A stretch of DNA of 64,000 bases from VGMD01 sp964552055 (lineage in GTDB: Bacteria; Chlamydiota; Chlamydiia; Chlamydiales; 2-12-FULL-49-11), in the NCBI GenBank assembly GCA_964552055.1, contig CAZKFL010000002.1, positions 43,849-107,848 on the forward strand, given 5' to 3'. The notes beneath the pieces are model-generated. The model made no database searches. It saw only the letters and a program-made list of their open reading frames with translations, and was not told where the DNA came from. Below are positions 53,238 to 61,090 of the stretch, one piece after another. The position numbers and the translations under genes were made by a program. Positions within the stretch are counted from its first letter, which is position 1, and each line of letters begins with the position of its first letter.

Positions 53238-54140
53238 TTAATTAAGTGGCTGATAAGGCGGCATATTACGAATTATACGGTCGAGTTCATTTTGCAAGTC
53301 TGCGTTTACTTTGTTATCATTGAGATTATTTGCAATATTATAAATGTAATTTACTCGAGAATGAAATACGTGCTTATCAGCTGCCATCTCAATCATCGGA
53401 TACATGATCGCCATGTCCCATGCCATAGGAAAAAATTCGCCCTGATAAAGCAAATCATTTAGATCAATCTTCTTAAATAGCCATGAGTAAAAAGTTCGCA
53501 AATGAGACGGACATCTAAACTCTCTAAATGCGTTTCTCTTAACGATCTCCTCAGGAACTGGGATGCTCCATTTACACTCTCCTGTTGGATGCTCAATTAA
53601 TTTGCCATGTGTAAGCCAGACTTCTTTTTTTGCGCTATAGGACTCGTTTACTCTTTGCAGCACCTTTTTATCAGAGAGCTTATCATCTCCGTCAACAAGA
53701 ACGATCACATCCGAATCATCTGTACTCATTATAGCCCGATAAATATTCGCTAGCGCACCAGCACGATTGACATTGTGGATTAGAGTAAAGAAATGTTTCT
53801 CATTATTTACTTCGCGTTCAAATTGCTCGGTTACATCAGGAATATCACTGCCAAGGCCTTCTGCAAAATCAATTGATAAAAAATCAACTTCACGTCTTTG
53901 AAGATAGTCGTCTACCATTCGACTCATACCATCTGATGATCTATCGTCTATGTAAATTACTCGAAAATTTGTGTATTTTTGACTCAGTATTGAATCAAGG
54001 TTTCCTTCACAATATTTTGCATTATTGTAAGATGGTATTATGACTACGATAGACTTTTCAGAAGCCGGCCATGCTGCATACAAAGATATGCAAATCAGAA
54101 AAAGCGCAATTACTATAACTTCTAAAATTTTACGTATCAT
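53238..54140 (-). CDS. Exported GT2-family glycosyltransferase (paralogue)
   Basis: 300 aa. N-terminal hydrophobic signal/anchor (ILEVIVIALFLICISLYAAWPA). Same layout as the gene at 52319: VVIIPSYNNAKYCEGNLDSILSQKY, VIYIDDRSSDGMS, VLVDGDDKLSD (150-152) and FREFRCPSHLRTFYSWLFKK. The two are tandem paralogues 13 bp apart. The stop codon side overlaps GT2 52319 promoter-free spacing, suggesting one transcript; the start overlaps the GT6 stop by four bases (ATGA). Confidence 0.85.
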   Translation of the reverse strand: MIRKILEVIVIALFLICISLYAAWPASEKSIVVIIPSYNNAKYCEGNLDSILSQKYTNFRVIYIDDRSSDGMSRMVDDYLQRREVDFLSIDFAEGLGSDIPDVTEQFEREVNNEKHFFTLIHNVNRAGALANIYRAIMSTDDSDVIVLVDGDDKLSDKKVLQRVNESYSAKKEVWLTHGKLIEHPTGECKWSIPVPEEIVKRNAFREFRCPSHLRTFYSWLFKKIDLNDLLYQGEFFPMAWDMAIMYPMIEMAADKHVFHSRVNYIYNIANNLNDNKVNADLQNELDRIIRNMPPYQPLN

Positions 54141-54877
54141 TTCTGAAATTCCTTGTGATCTTTGTCAAGAGCAAGTAGTTTTTTCTTGCAAGGCAAATCC
54201 CAGTTTTCCGGGTAACAATAAGAAGGCGATAATATGACTGTTGGAGGATGATCTACGCAATACCGATTCCAATGGCTCTCGTCATGCCATTTTGCTACAA
54301 TACCAGCAGCAAGATCGTGGTCTATGAATGCTGCATTGGTCTTTGCAATATTTAGCACTTCTTTTGCTGTTCCTCCATAAAATCCACCACAATAGTAGTT
54401 CTTTCGAAGTTTCCTTGGGATATACGCTTTTGATCTATGGTCGGTTTCATTATGTGGACCCGGCTTACCAAAAAATCCAGGATGGAGTGTAGCTACTCTC
54501 TTTCCTAATATTTCATCTCCGCAGCTACTTACAAAAAGCATATCCGCATCGCATGCAAACAGGTAATCTTGAGTTTCTAACATTTCATGATTTTTAAGAT
54601 AAACATGATAGCGACACATTGTGTCATAAGGCCAACCAAGTCTTTCCTGGTAGATAGAGATGAGATTATCTCTTGGCCTTATGTAGCCATCCGTAAATAC
54701 AAAATAAGTTACATCATGGTTTTTGCAAAAATATTTTTCGGCTGAATCAATAAGAGGATCTATAAAAACAGTGTATTTTCCTGTTGCCATTATGATTAGC
54801 CCAACTTTTGCTCCGAAAAGTGTAGAAGACAAAATGAGAAAAAAACTTAAGGCAATTTTCAAGAAGAAATGCTCCAT
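54137..54877 (-). CDS. Exported GT6-family glycosyltransferase, ABO/Forssman-like
   Basis: 246 aa from the ATG at 54877; a TTG 39 bases upstream is less likely. Signal/anchor 1-22 (FLKIALSFFLILSSTLFG). Residues line up with the catalytic domain of vertebrate GT6 enzymes (ABO transferases, alpha-1,3-GalT, Forssman): YLFACDADMLF with an intact DxD (110-112), ATLHPGFFG (129-136), KAYIPRKL, NYYCGGFYGGT (160-170), and KWHDESHWNRY (196-206) with the catalytic Glu200, then ILSPSYCYPENWD. At the position deciding donor choice in ABO (A: Leu-Gly-Gly, B: Met-Gly-Ala) it has Cys-Gly-Gly, closer to the GalNAc type. Known bacterial GT6 enzymes mostly have NxN instead of DxD, so this is atypical. Confidence 0.88.
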   Translation of the reverse strand: MEHFFLKIALSFFLILSSTLFGAKVGLIIMATGKYTVFIDPLIDSAEKYFCKNHDVTYFVFTDGYIRPRDNLISIYQERLGWPYDTMCRYHVYLKNHEMLETQDYLFACDADMLFVSSCGDEILGKRVATLHPGFFGKPGPHNETDHRSKAYIPRKLRKNYYCGGFYGGTAKEVLNIAKTNAAFIDHDLAAGIVAKWHDESHWNRYCVDHPPTVILSPSYCYPENWDLPCKKKLLALDKDHKEFQK

Positions 54878-54923
54878 AAAAAAATAAATTTTAGATGTAC
54901 TTATAAATTTATTCAAGACAATT

Positions 54924-56300
54924 TCACAAAACTAAATGATGCAAGGCTTTCTCAAGCGTCGGGTATTGAAATTCAAAACCACTTTCGAGAAGTTTTTTGG
55001 GAAGCACTCGCGCGGAAGTCAAGAGAAGTTCATCAGCCATTTCACCTTTGATCAATCTCAAAACACTTGCGGGGATACTCAGACCTAAAGGCTTTTGCAA
55101 GTAAGAGGAGACTTTTTTGCTAAACTCACAATTTTTTAGCGGGTTTGGGGAAGTTACGTTTATGGGGCCGTTTAATTCAGAGTGCAAAATGGCATGATAA
55201 ATAGCAAGCGAGGCATCATCTATAGCTATCCAGCTCATGTACTGATCACCTGTACCAAGAATACCACCGAAACCTCTTCGAATTAATTTTACAAGCTCAA
55301 GAAGAGCTCCTTTCTTTGAACTGAGGACTACACCGAATCTAAGGTGGACTACACGTATTCCATGTACCTTTAAGAAATCTGAAGCGCTCTCCCAAGCCTT
55401 ACACACTTCACCTAAAAAGGAATGGGGATTCGGCGCTGTTTGCTCATCTAATATATGATTTGCATGATCCCCATAATAGCCAATTGCAGAAGCACACAAA
55501 AAAACCTTTGGGGGACTCTGCAAACTTGCTAAAATTTTAGAAAGCTGCCTTGTCGTTTCTGTCCTGCTCTCTAACATTTCCTGTTTATTCTTTCTTGTCC
55601 AAGATCCTTGTATACTTTTTCCCCATAAATGAACGGCAGCATCAAAACCTTCTAGCTCACTTCTATTCACTTCTCCTGTCTCAGTATTGAAGAAAATATC
55701 ACGACCCGACTTAACATCCTCTTCACTGCGAACAAGACTCCAAACTTCATGACCCATTGTCATCAAAAGCTCGGTCAAATTAGATCCAATCAACCCTTTC
55801 GTTCCACTCACTAAAATTTTCAAAGGTTTTACAGGATTTTTTAGCATCTCAAGATCCCGAATCATCATCTCGTGTTTATATTCAAAAAATCGCTGAAACC
55901 TTTTTTCGTATCTCTTTCTTCTATATGAAGGAAAAACCCAAGGCCAACTGAGTGTGTAGTCAACTCTTTCTAAAAGCTCGTATAAATTTTCGCCAAGCGA
56001 CTTTATCTCAATTTGAAAATCAAGAGTTTTTACAGTGCCTGCCTCCTCCTTAATGCGAATCAGCTGACCGCCTATAGGATAATGAATACGAAATACTGCC
56101 TTAATCTTTCGGAAAAAGGGCCGTTGAAATAAAACATGCACTCTAACTTGACGTCCAGGCAATTCTTCAGTTGAAAGAACAGTTGCTCTCTCCCATGACG
56201 GAAGAGATCTAGAAAAGCACGTCCTTTGCAAATGCCAAGAATAGATTGCGTCTTTCTGGCTATTAATGAGCAATCGAACAGCAAACTTATTTATTTTCAT
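54924..56300 (-). CDS. YfcH-like SDR epimerase with an N-terminal SRPBCC-type domain
   Basis: 458 aa. Residues 1-155 resemble a SRPBCC/START ligand-binding domain (WHLQRTCFSRSLPSWE, GGQLIRIKEEAG, LERVDYTLSWPW, FFEYKHEMMIRDLE); residues 160-458 are a TIGR01777/YfcH-type NAD(P)-binding SDR with ILVSGTKGLIGSNLTELLMTMGHEVWSLVRS, GKSIQGSWTRKNKQEMLESR, CASAIGYYGDH and a C-terminal LLTSARVLPKKL. Such fusions occur in other bacteria. Substrate unknown. It lies 46 bp upstream of the glycosyltransferase operon on the same strand and may be co-transcribed with it. Confidence 0.85.
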   Translation of the reverse strand: MKINKFAVRLLINSQKDAIYSWHLQRTCFSRSLPSWERATVLSTEELPGRQVRVHVLFQRPFFRKIKAVFRIHYPIGGQLIRIKEEAGTVKTLDFQIEIKSLGENLYELLERVDYTLSWPWVFPSYRRKRYEKRFQRFFEYKHEMMIRDLEMLKNPVKPLKILVSGTKGLIGSNLTELLMTMGHEVWSLVRSEEDVKSGRDIFFNTETGEVNRSELEGFDAAVHLWGKSIQGSWTRKNKQEMLESRTETTRQLSKILASLQSPPKVFLCASAIGYYGDHANHILDEQTAPNPHSFLGEVCKAWESASDFLKVHGIRVVHLRFGVVLSSKKGALLELVKLIRRGFGGILGTGDQYMSWIAIDDASLAIYHAILHSELNGPINVTSPNPLKNCEFSKKVSSYLQKPLGLSIPASVLRLIKGEMADELLLTSARVLPKKLLESGFEFQYPTLEKALHHLVL

Positions 56301-56340
56301 GCTGTCCGATTGTAAGCTAAACTTTTAAATTACACAAACT

Positions 56341-56577
56341 TTATCTGCTGCAGCCGCCGCCCTTTTTGCCGCCATCTTTACACCCACAGCAACATCTTAC
56401 TAAACAAATGAGTGACAACACCCCGGCTAATCCAATCACAATAAATATGATTCTTGGGGCCATTGGGTGCATAACAAACACTGAACTGATGACATCATAA
56501 TTAGTAGCTCCCATAATTCCCACTTCTAGAGCCCCAATTACTACTAAAAACTTAACAATGTACTTAAAAATACTCAT
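56341..56577 (-). CDS. DUF378-family small membrane protein
   Basis: 78 aa, two transmembrane helices (VVIGALEVGIMGAT and IIFIVIGLAGVLSLICLV), typical DUF378/YuzA layout, plus a Cys-rich tail (RCCCGCKDGGKKGGGCSR). GGAGG precedes the ATG. It is divergent from gatC; the same order (small membrane protein then gatCAB) occurs at the start of the Chlamydia trachomatis map as I recall it (CT001-CT004). The Cys tail could bind a metal. Confidence 0.8.
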   Translation of the reverse strand: MSIFKYIVKFLVVIGALEVGIMGATNYDVISSVFVMHPMAPRIIFIVIGLAGVLSLICLVRCCCGCKDGGKKGGGCSR

Positions 56578-56622
56578 AACGTCCTCCTGTTATACCTGTA
56601 ACTTAAAATGCAAAGACCATTA

Positions 56623-56651
56623 TTGACAACAACAAAGAAACCGAATAGACT
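56623..56651 (+). promoter_or_regulatory. Promoter of gatCAB, start codon at the predicted +1
   Basis: Perfect TTGACA at 56623-56628, 17-bp spacer, TAGACT at 56646-56651. The gatC ATG is at 56659, seven bases after the box, and no ribosome binding site lies upstream. Predicts a leaderless mRNA. Confidence 0.65.
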
Positions 56652-56658
56652 TTTCCTT

Positions 56659-56952
56659 ATGATAAACGAAGCCGAACTTAAAGCCCTAAAAAGACTATCT
56701 AAACTTCAACTTACTGATGATGAAGAAGTTAATTTACTGAAGAATTTGCAGAATATTTTGAGTTCTGTTGCAACTTTAAACGAAGTTGACACATCGAATA
56801 TAGAGCCATGCTGCCATGTTCTTGAAGGGATGCAAGCCCCTCTTAGAGAAGATATTGCAGAGCGCCTATTCTCAAGAGAGTTGTTTTTAAAGCAAGCACC
56901 TGAAAAAATTGCAGGAATGTTGAAAGTCCCACCCGTTATTAAGGAAGAGTAG
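56659..56952 (+). CDS. gatC: Asp-tRNA(Asn)/Glu-tRNA(Gln) amidotransferase subunit C
   Basis: 97 aa from the ATG at 56659 (MINEAELKALKRLSKLQL); the frame opens 51 bases earlier but only with an upstream ATG that overlaps the promoter. GatC stabilises the GatCAB complex that makes Gln-tRNA(Gln) and Asn-tRNA(Asn) by amidating mischarged tRNAs. The N-terminal helix and the ...PLREDIAERLF... region are typical. First gene of the gatCAB operon. Confidence 0.92.
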   Translation: MINEAELKALKRLSKLQLTDDEEVNLLKNLQNILSSVATLNEVDTSNIEPCCHVLEGMQAPLREDIAERLFSRELFLKQAPEKIAGMLKVPPVIKEE

Positions 56953-56957
56953 GTTAA

Positions 56958-58424
56958 GTGTATAAAAAAAATGCAACTGAATTAAATGCTCTATTTCTCG
57001 ATAAAAAGGTGTCAGCCGTTGAAATTACGAGCTATTTTTTAAACAGAATTCATGCTTTTGAACCAAAGATTCAATCCCTACTATCTCTTTTAGAGACAAG
57101 GGCACTCTCCAAAGCACATGAATTAGATCTGAAACTCCAAAGAAAAGAGCCTATCGGAAAACTTGGAGCCGTTCCCATTATCCTAAAAGACAACATGCAT
57201 ATAAAAGGGGAAAAAACCACTTGCGCTTCAAAGTTTCTGAAAAACTATGAAGCCCCATTTGATGCAACCATTACAACCTTAATTGAGAAAGCAGATGGAA
57301 TTATCCTTGGCAAATCGAATATGGATGAATTTGCAATGGGCTCTTCCACAGAAAACTCTTCCTACCAAAAAAGTTATAATCCATGGGATTTAGAGTGCAC
57401 ACCAGGTGGTTCATCCGGAGGAAGCGCTGCTGCAGTATCAGCCATGCTTTCCCCTCTTTCACTTGGTTCTGATACAGGCGGATCCATCAGACAGCCAGCT
57501 GCCCTATGCAACCTATATGGATTTAAGCCAACTTATGGAAGAGTCTCACGGTTTGGCCTCGTCGCTTTTGGTTCTTCACTTGATCAAATCGGCCCTTTTG
57601 CAAGGTCTGTAGAAGACATTGCACTTATGCAAGAAGTAATCGCGCATCATTGCCCACACGATTCAACAAGCATTCCCAATTCAAGCGAAGCGTATCTAAA
57701 TGAGTTAAAACTTTCTATCCAAGGAAAGACTCTAGGCGTCCCCTATGGTCTTCTCGAAAATATCGATGAGGAGATTAAAAACTCCTTTCTAGATGCTCTA
57801 AATGTATACAAATCTCTTGGAGTAAATGTAATAGAGATCAATCTCGATCTTATTAAATACTCAATCCCTGTCTACTACATACTAGCTACTGCAGAAGCAT
57901 CTACAAACCTTGCGAGATTCGACGGTATTCGCTATGGAGTTAGAGCGCCAAATGCTAAGACATTGGATGAAATTTACGAACTTTCGCGCGGGCTTGGATT
58001 TGGACCAGAAGTAAAGCAGCGCATCCTTCTTGGAACCTACGTTCTTTCTGCTGGCTATCAAGATGCTTACTATAAAAAGGCTCAAAAAGTTCGTGCGCTC
58101 ATTATTCAAGATTATAAAAAAGCATTTGAAATGTGTGATATGATTGCGCTTCCCACTACGCCCACAACAGCTTTTAAGTTAGGATCGATTGTAGACCCCG
58201 TAAAAATGTATATGCAAGATATTTTCACTATCTCTGCAAACCTTGCAGGAATTCCAGCGTTAAGTCTGCCAATTGCCCCTGCTAAAAATGGAATGCCTAT
58301 TGGAATGCAACTTCAAGGCCCTATTCTTAAAGATGCAAGAGTTCTAAGATTTGCACACCATTTTGCAAATGCTACAAGCTTCCATAAAAATCTCCCACCC
58401 ATTTTTGATAAGGAGATCTCATGA
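56958..58424 (+). CDS. gatA: Asp/Glu-tRNA amidotransferase subunit A
   Basis: 488 aa, GTG start at 56958. Amidase that releases ammonia from glutamine. The signature GSSGGSAAAVSAMLSPLSLGSDTGGSIRQPA contains the Ser-cis-Ser-Lys triad residues, with the Lys in PIILKDNMHIKG. Five bases after gatC; overlaps gatB by four. Confidence 0.97.
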   Translation: MYKKNATELNALFLDKKVSAVEITSYFLNRIHAFEPKIQSLLSLLETRALSKAHELDLKLQRKEPIGKLGAVPIILKDNMHIKGEKTTCASKFLKNYEAPFDATITTLIEKADGIILGKSNMDEFAMGSSTENSSYQKSYNPWDLECTPGGSSGGSAAAVSAMLSPLSLGSDTGGSIRQPAALCNLYGFKPTYGRVSRFGLVAFGSSLDQIGPFARSVEDIALMQEVIAHHCPHDSTSIPNSSEAYLNELKLSIQGKTLGVPYGLLENIDEEIKNSFLDALNVYKSLGVNVIEINLDLIKYSIPVYYILATAEASTNLARFDGIRYGVRAPNAKTLDEIYELSRGLGFGPEVKQRILLGTYVLSAGYQDAYYKKAQKVRALIIQDYKKAFEMCDMIALPTTPTTAFKLGSIVDPVKMYMQDIFTISANLAGIPALSLPIAPAKNGMPIGMQLQGPILKDARVLRFAHHFANATSFHKNLPPIFDKEIS

Positions 58425-59872
58425 GTTATTATGAAGATTGGGAAGCCGTTATTGGGCTTGAAATCCATGCGCAATTAAATAGCAAATCACTCATGTTTGG
58501 AGAAGCTCCTAACCAATTTGGCGATGAACCCAACATCAATCTAGACTACCTAAATACTGGACAACCGGGCTCTCTTCCAGTAATTAACCACGAAGCCGTC
58601 AAAAAAGCCACAGCATTTGGGTTAGCAGTAGATGCCGAAATTAACTTAGTAAGTCTTTTTGATCGAAAATCATATTTTTATCCCGACTGTCCACTCAACT
58701 ATCAAATCACTCAGTTTTATAAACCCATCGTAACGGGCGGAGAGATCATTACGGAAGTTGAAGGCAAAACAAAAACATTCCAAATCCACCACGCACACCT
58801 TGAAAACGATGCCGGAAAACTGATTCACTTCCCTGAATTTACAGGTGTTGACTTCAATCGTAGTGGGGCTCCTCTTCTTGAAATTGTCTCGGAGCCATGT
58901 ATGCACTCTGCTAAAGACGCCTCCTCGTATGGCGCCGCAGTCAAAGCAATACTCGAGTATATTGATTCTTCTGAGTGCAATATGCAAGAAGGTCATTTCC
59001 GAATGGATGCAAATATATCTGTCAGAAAAAAGGGAGAAACAGGACTTCGCACAAAAACGGAAATCAAAAACATGAACTCCTTTTTCAATATGGAGCTAGC
59101 AATTGAATCCGAAATTCACAGACAAATTGAGTTTTATGAAAACAATCCGGGAAGCAAAATCATTAGCGGCACATACCGTTTTGACCTAGAAAAACGAAGA
59201 ACCATTCTCATGCGTACAAAAGAATCTGCCGATGACTACCGCTACTTCCCCGAACCTGATCTACCGCCACTTGTATTAACTCGAAAATTTATTGATGATA
59301 TCAAATCAGAACTTCCTGAACTTCCTCGTGCAAGATTCCAAAGATATGTTGAAATTTTAGGACTCAGCCGTTACTCAGCGCAGCTTCTTGTCGATGACAA
59401 AACTCTTTGTAATGATTTCGAAGAAGGGCTGAAAATTGCAAAAAACCCTAAATCCTATTGCAACTGGCTAACCGTTGAATTTATTGGACGGATCAAAGAG
59501 AGCGGAAAAACACTTCTTCAAATAGGTATCGATACAAAACAGATCGCAGAACTCTCAAACCTCATCGAAGAAGGAACCATCACAGGAAGAATTGCAAAAT
59601 CTGTTGCAGATGACATGTTAAACTTTCCTGGCAGATCTCCCAAACAAATCGTAGCAGAGAACCCCGACTACCTTCCTATGACAGGATCAACGCTCATTGA
59701 GCCAATTGTTGACAAAATCTTAAGCCTCAATCAAGAATCCATCATCGATTATAAAGCGGGTAAAGACAAAGCGCTCCAATACCTCATCGGCCAAGTGATG
59801 AAAGAGTGCAAAGGAAAAGCTGACCCAGCAATCACGCGCGATCTCCTCCTCCAAAAAATCAACACCTTGTAA
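58421..59872 (+). CDS. gatB: Asp/Glu-tRNA amidotransferase subunit B
   Basis: 483 aa. Kinase-like subunit that activates the tRNA-bound carboxylate. GLEIHAQLNSKSLMFGEAPN at the N terminus, FDRKSYFYPDCPLNYQITQF, FNRSGAPLLEIVSEP, ENDAGKLIHF, and the C-terminal YqeY-like tail (IGQVMKECKGKADP) are all canonical. Four-base overlap with gatA. Confidence 0.97.
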   Translation: MSYYEDWEAVIGLEIHAQLNSKSLMFGEAPNQFGDEPNINLDYLNTGQPGSLPVINHEAVKKATAFGLAVDAEINLVSLFDRKSYFYPDCPLNYQITQFYKPIVTGGEIITEVEGKTKTFQIHHAHLENDAGKLIHFPEFTGVDFNRSGAPLLEIVSEPCMHSAKDASSYGAAVKAILEYIDSSECNMQEGHFRMDANISVRKKGETGLRTKTEIKNMNSFFNMELAIESEIHRQIEFYENNPGSKIISGTYRFDLEKRRTILMRTKESADDYRYFPEPDLPPLVLTRKFIDDIKSELPELPRARFQRYVEILGLSRYSAQLLVDDKTLCNDFEEGLKIAKNPKSYCNWLTVEFIGRIKESGKTLLQIGIDTKQIAELSNLIEEGTITGRIAKSVADDMLNFPGRSPKQIVAENPDYLPMTGSTLIEPIVDKILSLNQESIIDYKAGKDKALQYLIGQVMKECKGKADPAITRDLLLQKINTL

Positions 59873-59906
59873 AATTATTCACCACAGAGCTCTCTTGGTA
59901 ATTTAT

Positions 59907-60251
59907 CTAGTCGGATTCAGGTTTTTTGCGGGATTGCTTCTTGCTGGAGGCTTTTAGTTTTGTCTCTTTGTTTTTCAGCTTGACTGATCTCGGCATACGG
60001 GTAGCTTTTCGCTTAGGTTTTTTATAATTGCGTTTTGCAACAGCCTTTCTAAGCTTTAGAAGACACTCTTTTTTATTCAGGTATTGACTCCTCTCTTTTT
60101 GAGAAGTAACCACAATGCCTGTTGGTATATGAGTTAGACGAATGGCGCTATTTGTCACATTTATGTGCTGACCTCCACTCCCACTTGCTCTATAGGCGTC
60201 AACTCTACATTCTGCAAGCAGTCCTTCATCTGATTCCGGAAGAGTAATCAT
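59907..60251 (-). CDS. RF-1 domain (GGQ) peptidyl-tRNA hydrolase-like protein
   Basis: 114 aa. Only the catalytic domain of class I release factors: VDAYRASGSGGQHINVTNSAIRLTHIPTGIVVTSQKERSQ, with the GGQ that hydrolyses peptidyl-tRNA, followed by a basic tail (KPKRKATRMPRS...KKQSRKK) like the ribosome-rescue factors ArfB/C12orf65. Codon-recognition domains are absent, so it probably rescues stalled ribosomes rather than acting at stop codons. In place of the family's NKT after GGQH it has NVT. It overlaps the xerD stop by four bases. Confidence 0.85.
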   Translation of the reverse strand: MITLPESDEGLLAECRVDAYRASGSGGQHINVTNSAIRLTHIPTGIVVTSQKERSQYLNKKECLLKLRKAVAKRNYKKPKRKATRMPRSVKLKNKETKLKASSKKQSRKKPESD

Positions 60252-61090
60252 GTGACATCACCTCTTGGGTGAAATTTATGAAAGGCAGCATTCAAGTGTT
60301 TTGTTGAAATGTGGGTATACCGATCTGTTGTTCCGATATTTGAGTGCCCTAAAAGCTCTTGAATAATTCTTAGATCAGCGCCATTTTCTAAAAGATGCGT
60401 CGCATATGAGTGCCTTAGTGTATGAGGAGAAACAATTTTTTCAATACCTGCTTTTTCCGCATACTCTCTTACAAGGGCCCAAACAAACTGCCTATTAATT
60501 CGTTTTCCTCTTTCTGTGATAAAAAGAGGTGGATCTTCCTTCTCGTTTTCCCTTCGGTCCAATAAATATAGATCTAATACTTCCACTGTTCTTTTTGCAA
60601 TCGGAAGAGCTCTTTCCTTCCCGCCCTTTCCCTTAACTCTCACAACTGCTTCATCCACGTCAAATAAGTTCAAATTACAAAGCTCTGAAACCCTAATTCC
60701 TGTTGCATAGAGAAACTCTATTATAGCTAAATGAAACAGATTATCACATGCGTCTAACATTTGATTTACTTCTTTTTCAGTCAATACAGTTGGTAATACC
60801 GTTTTTAATTTAGGACTCTCCCAAAAAAGAAACTGATTGGAGCTAACGTGTCCATTCTTGTGTAAATACCGAAAAAAAAGCTTTAAAGATATCCAAATCC
60901 GCGCAATGGAATTTTCATGATAGTCATTTGCATTTAAGGTTTCTAAGAAAGAAAGGAGTCCTTCCTCAGAAATTGGTAGAGAGCATTTAAAAAATAGCCG
61001 AATATCAGACTCATACGCTTTTAACGTATTTTGACTAAGCCCCCTTTCAGAGGCTAGGTATATAAGAAAGTTCTCTAGTTTTGAGATCAT
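60248..61090 (-). CDS. xerD: Tyrosine recombinase XerD
   Basis: 280 aa from the ATG at 61090 (MISKLENFLIYLASERGLS); the longer frame to 61117 overlaps the upstream gene more. Resolves chromosome dimers at dif with XerC. Core-binding SAM-like domain 1-100; catalytic Arg in TGIRVSEL, Lys region VKGKGGKERALP, HTLRHSYATHLLENGADLR, LGHSNI and YTHIS with the nucleophilic Tyr. The ESPKL segment before the catalytic domain is more XerD-like than XerC-like; assignment is moderately sure. Confidence 0.9.
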   Translation of the reverse strand: MISKLENFLIYLASERGLSQNTLKAYESDIRLFFKCSLPISEEGLLSFLETLNANDYHENSIARIWISLKLFFRYLHKNGHVSSNQFLFWESPKLKTVLPTVLTEKEVNQMLDACDNLFHLAIIEFLYATGIRVSELCNLNLFDVDEAVVRVKGKGGKERALPIAKRTVEVLDLYLLDRRENEKEDPPLFITERGKRINRQFVWALVREYAEKAGIEKIVSPHTLRHSYATHLLENGADLRIIQELLGHSNIGTTDRYTHISTKHLNAAFHKFHPRGDVT

